The position numbers were made by a program, and so were the translations under genes. Of a stretch of DNA of 64,000 nt, positions 1-10,948 are shown one piece after another. Each line of letters opens with the position of its first letter. Within the stretch, counting starts at the first letter, position 1. Under the pieces are notes generated by a model. The model saw only the letters and a program-made list of their open reading frames with translations. It was not told where the DNA came from and ran no database searches. This DNA is from Trichosphaerium sp. ATCC 40318 (lineage: Eukaryota; Discosea; Flabellinia; Trichosidae): the NCBI GenBank assembly GCA_038496445.1, contig JALMLS010000374.1:62001-126000 (forward strand), given 5' to 3'.

Positions 1-1009
1 AACAATAGAACCAACTAAAACCATAATTAAACAATTTTTTTCTTATTTCTATTAGCTTGGCTACCAACAAAGCATTCATTCGTTTGGTCGAACAAGAGCC
101 TTGTCACAAAATAAACGTACCTTCTAATTTCTTGATGAGTTCTTTTGTATCTCTGTTCCATACATATACATCTGTAGAACCACAAATAACACGATTACCA
201 AAGGGCATAACACACCTTGAAGAAAAAAAACAAAGTGTCAGCAAAAACTGTTTAGCACATTGTCTCATCTTGCTCTCTCTTTAATTTGCTTACCAAACGG
301 TTGATCCACATCCTTTATAAGTAAAAAACTTTGTGGTAGCTCTATCTATTTCACGAAATCCGTCACCAACTGCTGAGCAGTACATCTTATCTTGGTTTAT
401 GTGTACGCCCCAAACTATCTCTTCAAGTCAAAATCTCATATTGTACACAACTTGTATAGCTTTACCTGAGTTTGTATGGCCCACACAGAGTGCTCTCTTG
501 AGATTAGAAGTGTACAGGACACTTCTGTTGTTTGATAGGCCTAGGTACCTGAATAAGAACTTTATCGTTCGATAATAAGCTTATACATACCAGCAACTAC
601 AGCGCGGCCATGTATTGCTACGTGACGCAGTTCTCCGCCAAGCAAAGTGGTAGTTTCGGCTTCCTAGTTATAGATAAGCGTTAAAAACACTTAAAGGACG
701 CTCACGGGGTTGTTGATACGCCAGCGATTTAATATTTGCCAATGATGAGCATAATAAGCTCTCCAAGTGATGCTAGTAGAATATTCTGGCGTTCCTATCC
801 ATAAACTCACCAAAGACTTGCTTTTCAAGTACCAGAATGGTCTGTTGTAAAAATAAGCAACGGTTTCAAGGTATACACGCCTACTCCCTGTCTAATGATT
901 TTTTTAACGCTAAAGAAGCGAGGGAGAAGTGTATGAGGTCTGATCCGTCAAGTTGAAGTGCAATTACGTGGCAAAGCTCTACGGGTAATGACAATATATT
1001 GTAATCCAT
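1..1009 (-). CDS. F-box/WD40 repeat protein, 3' part outside the window
   Basis: Reading the minus strand from an ATG at 1009 gives an F-box (MDYNILSLPVELCHVIAL..., then HFSLASLALKKSL) followed after an intron by a Trp-rich linker (SITWRAYYAHHWQILNRW) typical of F-box/WD proteins. WD40 blades follow in separate exons: around 600-660 (LLGGELRHVAIHGRAVV), 470-540 (LYTSNLKRALCVGHTNS), 300-400 (VWGVHINQDKMYCSAVGDG) and 115-220 (VICGSTDVYVWNRDTKEL). The donor at 110 reads GGTACGT and the one near 290 GGTAAGC. The protein continues past base 1. F-box/WD40 proteins act as substrate receptors of SCF ubiquitin ligases; the substrate cannot be told. The domain assignment is solid, while exact exon ends are inferred from frame continuity. 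Confidence 0.8.
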
Positions 1010-1556
1010 GACAAGCGTTGTGTTGGCTGTACGCAGATTGTTTTTTTGAATTCAGTAAAACTGTAATCGAGAATTTTATGGAAAAAGTCTTCCGAAGTTC
1101 AAACATTTCATAAAACTGAAACTTCAACACCCATGTACGAAAGTGACGTATTGTATTTGGACTCAAAATGGCCTATGGTGTACTACTGGTGTACTGTGTC
1201 CTGTCACTTGTTTGTTAACTTTTAAAACACGTGGTGGTCATAAAAAATGTTGTATTTTCATCCAGTCTGAGAAATACCGTACAACAATTGATAAGCAGAC
1301 AACAACCAAAAAATAGGAGATGTACAGAATTTCAAGTGATTTTCCAAGGCAGATATCTGAGGCATAAGTGATTCACTTCCCTCTATCATGTGCAAGTTCT
1401 TTTATTCTGTACATTGGATGCGTTCACTTTGGAAACTCGAAATCGTAGTAATTATTTCAACAAAAAGATCAATCTTCCTGAGTGGCTGTTGGCTTCGATT
1501 TTTTTTCTTCTTTTTCTTGTCCTTTTAGAACGTTATACCTTGGAAAGTCCTCTCTT

Positions 1557-3134
1557 TTAGCTATGTTTATTATACTTATAAGCGTACCATAAACCACCCA
1601 ACATTGTTATAGCACATCCAATTATATTATAGAGGGTTACCTAATTGATTAATGAGTAGATAACACAGTGACAATGCAATAAGGTAAACGTACAGGATTA
1701 TGAAGCAATATATATGAAGCGAAAATACTTAGTGCAACCTTGAAATTACCAATCACTGTGTATGTCAAAGATGAAGTAGCACCGATAAGAGTATACATAG
1801 AGATATCTACAACAGTTATGGAACGCACTGTTTTGCACAGAACAAAAATAAAGACGATAACATAAAAATAAAAAAAAAAGGATACTCAGGAGAAACGCAA
1901 TAAAGCCATTAAAACTAAGCCACAAGATGAGTTCTGTAGTTAGTATTGTCGACATTACTGTAGTATATTCGAAAGCATATATGAATGGTATTATACATAC
2001 AAGGGTTACTGGTGCCTAAGCGCAGTTAAGGATGAATGGGCTTACGGAGTATTTTCGGCTTACCATGTAATAAATAAGATTGAATGGATCCATTTTTTTT
2101 CGAAGTAAAGCACTACTCATAACACTCCCGGACGCTTTTTTAGATAAACAGATATACATACATACAGGAAAAGGTATTACCCGAAAGAAAAGCTGAGACC
2201 AGTGCAGCCATAAATCCCAGGAGTGTATCCTAAAAAAACTTAGTTTGAAGTTTACTTCATTTTTATGGAGTACACCATGTTACTACCTTTTCGAGTTCCA
2301 TCATTGTTGCTATTGAAACACCACTAACTATTGGGATAATGGACGCGTATCTTCCTCCATAAGTCATTTACATACTTAAATAGTTAACGTACATTAATTT
2401 GTTGCCATAAACAACCTGATAAAAAACAAATTCTAAAAGTACAACCCATGCCGGTACTGAAGACTATATGTATTAGGTAAATTACCCGTATCATGATTGA
2501 ATACCTTCACAGTTTGCATCAGAGCAACAGAAGCATATCTCAAGCACACGTTGCCCATCACAATATTCCCACAAAAAACAAGCCTTTAATGAAACACATT
2601 AATAAAGTGGCAAAAAATAAAGTTTATAGTGCTTACCCCAGTGGTACCATCTTTGTCAACCATTCATATAAACTAAATGGCTTATACTCTACACACCTAA
2701 ATACACACAACACCATTGAAGCACCAAAGAAATTAACAACCGAGAAAAAGTGTCAGCAAAGCTTAACTTAAAAAAGTAACGTGTAAAACAAGCTTAAGCA
2801 AAGAGTTGAAAGGTACCATATGTATTGCTGTCAACGTAAGCGGAAATTTAAACAGCAAGTTATTAAATATATACTTATTTGATATAACAACAGCGATATT
2901 CATTGTTAACCTAAACATCACGTGTTTGAAAGGTTAAACGCACGGGACTTTTAGAAAAACTTAAAATACGCCAAAACGTACCAGAATAGCACCGCCAGCG
3001 TAGAGGTCAGCGATATGCTACATAATAGCGATTCCTTTTGCTTATTTGCTCCATCTTTACCTTCCTAAGGTATAAGTGTAAGAGTTGTATCATGTTTGAT
3101 GCTAAATTCTTACTTCAACGTCGCCGGCTTTCAT
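1557..3134 (-). CDS. Triose-phosphate/nucleotide-sugar transporter (DMT superfamily, SLC35-like)
   Basis: About nine short minus-strand exons join into a protein of roughly 300 residues. From an ATG at 3134 (MKAGDVEEGK...) come LFWLTMNIAVVISNKYIF, FKFPLTLTAIHM, GNIVMGNVCLRYASVALMQT, RYASIIPIVSGVSIATMMEL, LLGFMAALVSAFLS, KMDPFNLIYYMAPVTLV, LIGATSSLTYTVIGNFKVAL and a C-terminal NIIGCAITMLGGLWYAYKY before the stop at 1557-1559. These blocks follow the order of the TPT family (for example the conserved NK near the first helix, FPLT, GN(V/C)xLRYxxVxxMQT and GNxK). Such proteins are Golgi or ER antiporters of nucleotide sugars, or plastid phosphate translocators; the closest feel is the UDP-sugar SLC35/KT group. 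About ten hydrophobic segments are expected. One join near 2370-2395 shows no clean AG acceptor. Confidence 0.85.
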
Positions 3135-3853
3135 TGCAGATTTAGCAAGATTTTGTATCTTTTTTAAGAGGTACCTTAATCATAAAACGTTTTTGTCACT
3201 GTATTCTGTAGGTTTACTACCAGCACTTGGCGGGTATCAACACCCAGACAGGAGTGTAAATACTTTGGTAATGGTTTCATTCAAAACCAGGCTAACGGCA
3301 AAAACCGGCTAAGAAAATAAGGGAAAACTCAAAACATTTATGCATTTGTTGCTTGCTACTAGGCTTTGGACTATGTATCGAACACAAACGAATTTCCCCT
3401 CCTGGAGGGTGGCTATGCTTTACCTTGTATACACTCGCATTTTGTCTCGGTTTTAAGCTTCTCATAATTTCCTTTCATGGCAAGATATGTATTGCAGTGC
3501 TAGAGATTAATGACTTTTACGTCTGAAATGGCAATGATGCCTTTGTCTGATCTTGGCAACAAAAATATTAGAAACAACGTTTGTACATCAAGTGTACCCG
3601 TGGCGAACAGGTAGAAAAGGTATCTAAGAAAGCACAGATCGTCTTTACGTATCAAAGAAATTCAACGCTGAGAAAAAAAAACAATACAAAGTTTACAGTC
3701 GTTCCACTGCGTTTACCTACTATGTACTTGTAGTAACGTCAAATATTCGCTTTGGTACTCCACGTCAATAAGCACGTGCTTTCTATTATTGTCATTCAAA
3801 TAGTAACACAAAGCGAAGAGTGACTGAGTTTATTTATGACAAAACAAACTTTT
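3135..3853. other. Intergenic, with one LRR scrap
   Basis: No continuous coding sequence is visible between the transporter start and the kelch stop, apart from a degenerate LRR repeat at 3501-3550, listed separately. The remainder is AT-rich, with short ORFs only. Confidence 0.5.
3501..3550 (-). pseudogene. Remnant of an F-box/LRR repeat
   Basis: The minus strand reads GACAAAGGCATCATTGCCAT and then a TTTCAGACGTAAAAGTCATT-like stretch, translating as DKGIIAISDVKVINL before a TAG. This matches the intact F-box/LRR gene at 10050-10080 (DKGVIAISG) and its VKVIDI units. No open frame extends beyond the fragment, so it is a relic of the LRR family. The match is short but specific. Confidence 0.6.
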
Positions 3854-5338
3854 TTAAATGCAGTAAGCATCAAAGTGATCAGTTGTCGAATACCCATGAT
3901 GAATACCTCCACCACCAATGTAAAGTTTACCTTGGTATAGAAGAGGATATATACCATGTCTAGGTAGAGGCATATTCTTTCCAGAACGCCACGAATTGGT
4001 TGAAGGATTGTAGATATCAACGCGAGAATACACAAAATTAGAAGTTGCGTTTTTACCAGTTTCTGTTTCTCCTCCGAATATGTAGAACTCTCCTACGCCG
4101 TTTGCGTTTTTAGCATATCTTGCTGTACCCATACCACCTTTTGATCAAGTTAAAAAAAACATGCCACTACAAAAAATACTCCACAAGTGTTTGTTGTACC
4201 TCTTTCTTGAGGGAAAGGTGCGAGTTTTGAGCCTGGATCTTCGCTTGTCTATTTTTAAGGTTAAAAAATCACGTGATCTTTTCTCCTCTTAAATATTTGT
4301 ACCTCCCACTTATCTGTTTTTGGATCGTATACCTGAACAGTATTGAACCCATTTGAAGGAACATTTCTGCCCATTCTTCCGCCAAAAACCCACATCTTCT
4401 CTCCTTCAGAAGTAGTTGCGGCGTGATTTCTCAAGCAACAGTTAGTTAATTATCTAGATATATGAGTACTGCTTACCTTCCGTATGGCATAGATTTCATG
4501 TAGGTCCATGAATTAGTAGCTACAGAACTTAGCCCAAGTAGTAATCATCCGTTTAATCGTACCGACATCATATTTTCCACATTGCGCAGTTGTGTTTGTT
4601 CCACCTCTTCTATGACCATCTTCAAAGCCTTGAACACCTCCACAAGCATAAATATAACCATCTATGTAGGCAGAGCATACAGAACCACCGTCCCAAGGCA
4701 TGCTAAGATTTTACATTAAGTCACAAAAAAAAAACTTGGCGAGCTTAAGCGAAAGTCACTTACGTTTTGCCTTCTTTCCAGGTGTCCGTTTTAGTATTGT
4801 ATATCTGGACGGTACCATATGAGTTGGCGTCAATACCACCAACAATATACCACAAACCTAATTGACAAAATAAGAGGCAAAGAAAAAGTAGGATGAAAAT
4901 TTTTTTAGAACTTTACCATCGATCACGTGAGCCGAGTTGTGGTTACCAGCGTGTATTCTACTTGCTACAGTTGACCACTTGTTTGTCTTGAAATCAAACT
5001 TGAACGTTTCGGTGTTATCCTATAACTAGTTAGAGAACAAATCCCAGAAAGTGAAAGAGATGGAGTTCAATCAACAATATTTTTCGACCGACTTTTCGAT
5101 GGTAAAAAGGTTTTCTGTGCCAAACGGCATTCATTTATTAAATTACCTCCCCAGCGAGATACATGGCATCACCAATAACGGCACCAGCAACTTCGCCAGT
5201 CGCTTTTGGCATATTTGGGAGACTTTCATCCCAGGTGTTGCTTGTACAACAGTTTGCCAAGCAAACGAACCTATCACGTGATTAAATTCAAAAATAACCA
5301 AAAAGTACATACATTAGAACAACGAGAACAATACGCAT
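3854..5338 (-). CDS. Secreted kelch-repeat protein
   Basis: The first exon starts at an ATG at 5338 (MRIVLVVL) and joins after an intron to MFVCLANCCTSNTWDESLP, giving a clear N-terminal signal peptide. Kelch blades follow in successive exons: GAVIGDAMYLAGE (about 5150), ETFKFDFKTNKWSTVASR (4990), LWYIVGGIDANSYGTVQIYN (4800), AYIDGYIYACGGVQGFEDG (4640), KMWVFGGRMGRNVP (4350) and EFYIFGGETETGKNA, then KLYIGGGGIHHGYSTTDHF before the stop at 3854. The GG doublets with spaced Tyr and Trp are diagnostic of a six-bladed kelch propeller. With a signal peptide and no visible membrane anchor it is probably secreted or lumenal. The ligand is unknown. Introns carry CACGTG at about 4269 and 5276. Confidence 0.85.
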
Positions 5339-6171
5339 TGTTGATCAAGTTTTAAAACAAAAAAGGAGCTGTTGTCGGCAAAGCAAGCCTTTTTTTGGTT
5401 TGATCAAACAGTGAACGTTAAACGGTCATGACGTTTTCAACAAGAAAAAATCGACATGGGTTTTGAGTAGTGTAAAAAGGAACTAACGTCAGTAATTCCT
5501 CTACAAGAATTATGAAAAGATATTACAGTGCTCTTACACTTTTATCTGTAATATTACAGTTGTCAAGTCATATCTTGTGTACACTACCTGAAATGGCAAT
5601 GACACCTTTGTCACTTATATTTAGACAATAAGATAGATTAATAGTGTGCACCAATAACTTAAAAATATTACTGTTGGTAGCCAAAGCAATTCACACGATC
5701 TACAGATAGTCAGTACATAGTATCAATGAAATGGCAATTATGTGACGGTAAATGCAAAGAAATAACAGCAGCTGGTTATCTGCAAATGTTGTCAAGTTCT
5801 GGTTTGACTCAAGAAAGTGAGAGGATAAAACCAAACTTATTAGCACGTGGTGCTTCATTGGTGGTCTTCTTCCTTTTCAGGTCGAACTGAGAGTTCCCTG
5901 ACGCCCTGAAGTGTAGATTACCGTGTTAAAACGATACCTGGGATTCTGAGTCTGTGGAATAGTCCATACTTGTGGCTTTTCGTACAAGTGACGCTGGGTA
6001 ACTACCTATTTAGGAATTTCTGTTTGTGTTACCAGTCTTCAAAACCTTTTAAACAATCTTCCACTACACAAAGGGCTAAGGAGAGCTACAGTTAAAAAAA
6101 GACGAGTTGTGAGTTTTTTTTTCATGGTTTTTTTTTATTGGTTTTTTTTTTCGTTTTTCCACAACAGATGA
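5339..6171. other. Intergenic region holding an LRR pseudogene
   Basis: Apart from the F-box/LRR relic at 5480-5700, I see no gene here. Bases 5700-6171 are AT-rich with T-runs just downstream of the helicase stop, which may be its 3' untranslated region. Confidence 0.5.
5480..5700 (-). pseudogene. Truncated F-box/LRR pseudogene with internal deletion
   Basis: On the minus strand, 5700-5670 reads like the start of gene A1 (GTGTGAATTGCTTTGGCTAC). After about 25 bases it jumps directly to the middle LRR part: CACACTATTAATCTA, then AGTGACAAAGGTGTCATTGC and GTAGTGTACACAAGATA, then ATTACAGATAAAAGTGTAAG. Comparison with A1 (9510-9540 and 10020-10140) shows that most of the F-box and first LRRs are missing. 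The copy then decays, with stops. Orientation is opposite to A1, which lies about 4 kb away. Confidence 0.8.
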
Positions 6172-8897
6172 TTACTTATCCATGTTTTTACTCTTGTGCT
6201 TTGATTTTTTATCTTTATCCTTTTTCCTTTTCTTGTGCTTCTTTGATTTATCTTTATCTTTATTACTAGCATCAGATTTTGATCGTTTTCTCTTTTTTGA
6301 AGAAGGTAAAACAGCTTTTTTGGATGGTTTGCGTGGAGCTCCTTTTTTCTTCTTAATCTTTCCAGGACGCTCAATTTCAAGCATCCAATCTGGTACTTCA
6401 ACACCAGAAGATGCTACAACATTTGCAATAGCTGAAAGGAAAGGCATTTCCTTGTCTAAAATAGCGATCAATACAAAAAAACCCAAAGAAAATTGATAAC
6501 TTTTGACGTCTTTGTTAAACTTGCACGTGATACTTTGTGTTTTTTATGATAAGAATTCATGTAAATATGTAAAAATATGAAGTAGATACTATTGAAACTG
6601 AGCATAATTGCTACTTGGACGTTGAAACATTTTTTGAATTTGAGCGAAAAAAAAGTACCTGTAAAAAATGTGACAGCTGTGCCTTGTCTTCCCATTCTAC
6701 CTGTTCGACCAATTTGATGAATGTAGTTAATAGTACTATCTATATCATATAGTGAGTAAAGATTGTTTCAAATAAAAGTAACCTCGAGAAAAACCAATAA
6801 AAAATAAAACCAGAAAGAATAGAACAAATCCATACCTGGTAAATCCCAATTTATAACAGTGTTTATACCCTTAAAATCAATACCTCTGCCGAGAACCAAT
6901 GTAGTAATTAAGAACCATATTTCACCAGTACGGAACTTTTTGATAACTTCATCACGCTAAACAGCAATCGATTAGTTTTTTTCGGCTAGCAAACACAAAA
7001 AATTTTTTATAAATTACGCTGTGTCAATCACTCTGATGCTTTCACAAGTTTGCAATACAACATGCGGTGTTACATTAAATAAATTATGTGCGGCGACTTA
7101 TATTTTTGTAAAATAGGTACCGACACTCCACAGTAAGTGGCAAGAAGTATTTTTTGGAGCATTTAAAAAAAAAGAAGTTGTTGTACCTCTTCGGCTGTGC
7201 GTTCTGAGCTGATGTAGTCCACCTTAAGCCCCTTCTCAATACGTAATTTCTTATACAACCAAAACGCACGATCTTTCTATGGTAAAATATTCAATATCAC
7301 GTGCATTCAGACTCAATTTAGAGTTGATAACATAAAAGAAAACACGTACTGTATCAATAAAAATAAGAACTGGAGGTTTGAGCAATTGCTCGTTCATCAT
7401 GTTGTCAAGCTCAAATATTTTACCGAGCTCGTTAGTGACAAACGTAATTTTTTGTGTAATAGCTTTAGTAGGTGCGTTCAAAGCGCCAACCTAGAGATAG
7501 CATGAGTAAAATGTGCAGAAGAACATGACTTAGGTTGTCGTAAAGAACAACTCTCAACGTACTTGAATAAATATTGGTTGATCCATAAGAGCTGTACATA
7601 TAGATTCCATGAAAGGAGGCATTGTAGCACTCCAAAATGATAGTTGTACACCCTTTGGTGTTTTTGTTAAAAGAAAATCAACTTGTTTTAATGAAGCATC
7701 TCTACTTTCTTCGTTCAACATATCATCTGCTTCATCAATAACAAATGTCTCAACCCTTTAAAAATACTATTAAAAATCATATCAAATAACTCCATAACAA
7801 ATGACAACATAAAACGGTTCGTGGAAGTCGCAAACAAAAAAAAAAAAAAACAAAAAAAAATGACACAAATTTAGCACTTACTTTGAAATATCATAGTTTT
7901 CCTTCTTCACAAGGCTCACCAAAGATGCAGGTGTACATACTAGTATATCTTTCTTGGTATCGTCTTGTGTTTGAATTTTATCACCCATAACCAAAGCAAT
8001 ACCCCAAGCAGCTAAAAACAAATTTCCTTGTTAGCAAACTTTTTTTTCGAAGAAAAACTAAACATTCTCTTTTCGGTGTTGAATACAACATCTGTACTTA
8101 CGTTTATTCCCACGACACATACGCTCAAGCTCAGCGAATATTTGTTTTGTAAGTTCACGAGAAGGACTCAGTATAATAGCTCTGTAGTGGTCGTGTTTTG
8201 GTTGTTTAAGTTTATGCAAAACAGGAATCAAAAAAGAAGCTGTTTTACCACTACCAGTAGGTGCAATTGCTACAACGTTTCTATCACGTAACATACAAGG
8301 TATAGCTTGCATTTGAACAGGTGTAGGTTTCTTAAATCCGTTGAGGTTAGTGACATTCTTACGAAGCGATTTAGAAACTTCGTATTTCTCAAACAGTGCC
8401 TCCCTACGCGGCAAAGTCAGATTGGCGTTCGTTTTAGGTGAATTTGTTTTTTTTTTTACTTACCAGGTGTCAAAAGGATCTGGAATGTCCGCTCCTTTTG
8501 TTGAAATATCCTTTTCCATCCGTAAAGCGTCCATTGTACTTTTATGTTGGTTTCTGTCATTTTGATCGTTGTTGTCGCTTGTTGACGCCTTTTTACTAGT
8601 TTCTGAGGTATTAAAGAAGTCTAAAGCCTTTGCTTTTTTTTCGCTTTTTGATTGTTGCTATGAGGGACGTTATTGGTACGGTGCTGCGTATATAGCGTAC
8701 TTGTTCGCGTCTCCATAGCTGTTGTATCTCTGGTGGGTTATATTTCTTATTAAACCTCACACCCCATGTTATACTACGAAAAATTTCGTCTTGTCTCGTA
8801 ATTACGCCTCCTAGCAATGTAATAAATTAATTTGCCACAAAATGCACATAAATAGCTATGCTTCGTTATTCTCACCATTGGCAGGTGGCACAGACAT
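6172..8897 (-). CDS. DEAD-box RNA helicase, DDX52/Rok1 family
   Basis: Translation from an ATG at 8897 (MSVPPANG) gives the Rok1-type N-terminus with [17 protein letters not shown], then the full helicase core in many exons: Q motif [14 protein letters not shown], motif I APTGSGKT, Ia SPSREL, motif II VIDEAD (about 7730), motif III SATMPPF (7630), [11 protein letters not shown] and [10 protein letters not shown] (7370-7470), [12 protein letters not shown] (6880) and motif [15 protein letters not shown] (6680). The C-terminus has [11 protein letters not shown], a Rok1/DDX52 signature, followed by a Lys-rich tail to the stop at 6172. In yeast and human this helicase acts in early 18S rRNA processing in the nucleolus, which the basic tail fits. 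All catalytic motifs appear intact. Confidence 0.92.
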
Positions 8898-9398
8898 AAT
8901 CACAGCGAATTCTGGTCGACTTCTCGTTTCTATTAAGCAAGCATTCGTGCATTAAGCCATCTCGTGCAGTCTGTTGCCGCATAGAAACAAATATGTTGCA
9001 TACAAGAACTCTCTTCTTCTATAACGTATTGAGTCCGCTAACGTAACACTTAATATGCCATGTTTTAAGTGTTACCCCAATTGTTGGTCACAATCACGTG
9101 TACATAAAATAGAAGAACGAATGCATTTTTTTTTTTGCCATTCGCTTGGAGAACCTCACTATTTCTATCTTTATGATTGGAAGCCACGTTTTGAGTTTTA
9201 GCACGCTTGCAAATAAGGGTTTGCAGTATTTCGAGAAATGTAGGCGGCTTGTTCTATTTCTTCGAAGTCCGTTCTTTTTGGGTCTTCTGTAAGACATTGT
9301 TGCAGAAAGTAGCGCGTTTTTTAGTCAATCGTGGCTCTATACATTTCGAAAAGTAGTGCAAACCCACGCATCAACGTACTTAAAATAGCACCCTGAGA
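8898..9398. other. Intergenic region with a possible small minus-strand exon
   Basis: The minus strand at about 9195-9290 has a coherent frame (TDFEEIEQAAYISRNTANPY) preceded by an intron-like 3' end (TTGACTAA ... CTTACAG), and another open stretch lies near 8960-9060 (REFLYATYLFLCGNRLHEMA). They could be exons of a short gene divergent from the F-box gene at 9399, but I could not join them to a start codon and do not recognise the family. A CACGTG lies at about 9095. Confidence 0.25.
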
Positions 9399-10792
9399 AT
9401 GCTTCAGACATCACAGGATCTACCAAAGTACGGCCTTTACCTTACGTTGTCTTTCGCTAGAACGTTTAAACATTCTAATTATGTATTTAAAGGCGCATGG
9501 AACCGTGTGAATTGCTTTGGCTACCAACAGAAATTATATTTTGTATTCTGGCGTTTTTGGGCAAGAAATGCCGTATATCTGCCACGTTTGTTTGTAAACT
9601 CTTTTCTACAATCATTTTAACGCATTTGGGGTATTTAACGGTGACTGTCAAGTCAAGAGAAAATCTAGTCACGCTGTGTGGAAGTCCTCTTTTGAAAAAT
9701 ACTAAAATAGTTATTGATAGTTTTCTAAAAATGAGTGATGATGACTTTAAAAATCTCTCTGGTGTCCATCGCCTTGAAATAAATGGTGCTGTACTACTAA
9801 CAGATGCTATGCTAGAACATATTTCAGGTGTACATCATCTGGACCTAGAGATTGAACGTGAAAGTGAATGCAGTTTTAAATCACTTCATGGTATTCATAC
9901 ACTGGACATATGGGGATACTTTAAAGATGAATGGCTTCAAGAACTTGCTGGTATTCATACAATTTCTGTTGCAGACACAAATATAACAGATAAAGGACTT
10001 TCAGCACTCGCTGGGGTTCACACTATTAGTTTATATTATTGTCCAAATATCAGTGACAAAGGCGTCATTGCCATTTCAGGTAGTGTACACAAGATACAGC
10101 TTGACAAGTGTGATATTACAGACAAAAGTGTAAGAGCACTAACAAATGCAACTGAAATATCTTTTGGTGGGTGTAAGAGAATTACAGATGAAGGAGTAAA
10201 GTATCTGTTAACACAAAATCAAACAACAAACAAAATCAAAAAAATTAATCTTGATCGCTGTACTCAAATATCAAACAATGTGTTACAACTTTTGGCTGGT
10301 ATACCTTGTATTGACATGCGCAGTTGTAAACAAGTAACAGATGATACTCTATCATGCTTGGTAGGAGTACGTCATATTGACTTGTATGGCTGTGTATCTG
10401 TAACAAATGATGGGATAAAACAATTGGCAGGTGTAAAAGTCATTGATATTTCTGGTATTGATTGTGTCGATGATACTACTTTGAAGGCACTTGCTGGAGT
10501 ACATACAATTTTTCTTAATCGCACATCTGTGACAGATGAAGGTTTAAGATACTTGGTTGGTGTTAAAGTCATAAGTCTTTACAATTGTAAGCACATAACA
10601 GATAAAGGAGTGAACAGTCTTATTGGTGTTAAGCAATTATCTCTAGAGTACTGCTCACAAATCACAGATAATGGAATTGTCAATTTAACAAGCCTAGATA
10701 CAATAAATCATATGGGTACTCAAATAACAAAGGAGATGATTGACTATCTAGGATGCAAAACAGGCATGATCTACATGCCAACATTCTTTTAG
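9399..10792 (+). CDS. F-box/LRR protein A1
   Basis: Exon 1 is 9399-9427 (MLQTSQDLPK); donor GTACGG at 9428; exon 2 is 9493-10792. The joined frame gives an F-box (CELLWLPTEIIFCILAFLG, then ATFVCKLFSTIIL) and about fourteen LRRs of 21-25 residues with consensus GVHTIxLxxCxxITDxGxxxLx. The first repeats are degenerate (GVHRLEI, GVHHLDL); the last are canonical. This is an AMN1/FBXL-like horseshoe in which His replaces the usual residue after Val. Such proteins are SCF adaptors whose LRRs pick substrates. The exon 1 assignment is supported by A2, whose exon 1 also ends in a short ELP motif in the same phase. Large parts are nearly identical to A2 (34362) and A3 (48594). Confidence 0.88.
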
Positions 10793-10948
10793 TAATAAAT
10801 AAGTCATATTTCTTTCCAACAAAACAATGAGTTTGTTAAGTCTACTGCACTTGTTCTATTATAAAAGTGTGTGTATTCAAATGAGGCTATTTTTTGTTGT
10901 TGTTCCTTTTTATTTCTTACTTTTTTTGAATTTTTTTTAATGTACATT

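Noticed and set aside
52..75. Another F-box start relic (GCTTGGCTACCAACAAAG)
   Set aside because: Only about 15 bases match the A-type start, and there is no further similarity either side.
6182..6496. Plus-strand Phe/Leu-rich 104-residue ORF
   Set aside because: It is the antisense of the Lys-rich tail of DDX52.
10372..10572. Minus-strand ORF inside A1 (and its twin at 49365-49613)
   Set aside because: It is antisense to the LRR repeats and has no start context or independent conservation beyond that of the sense gene.
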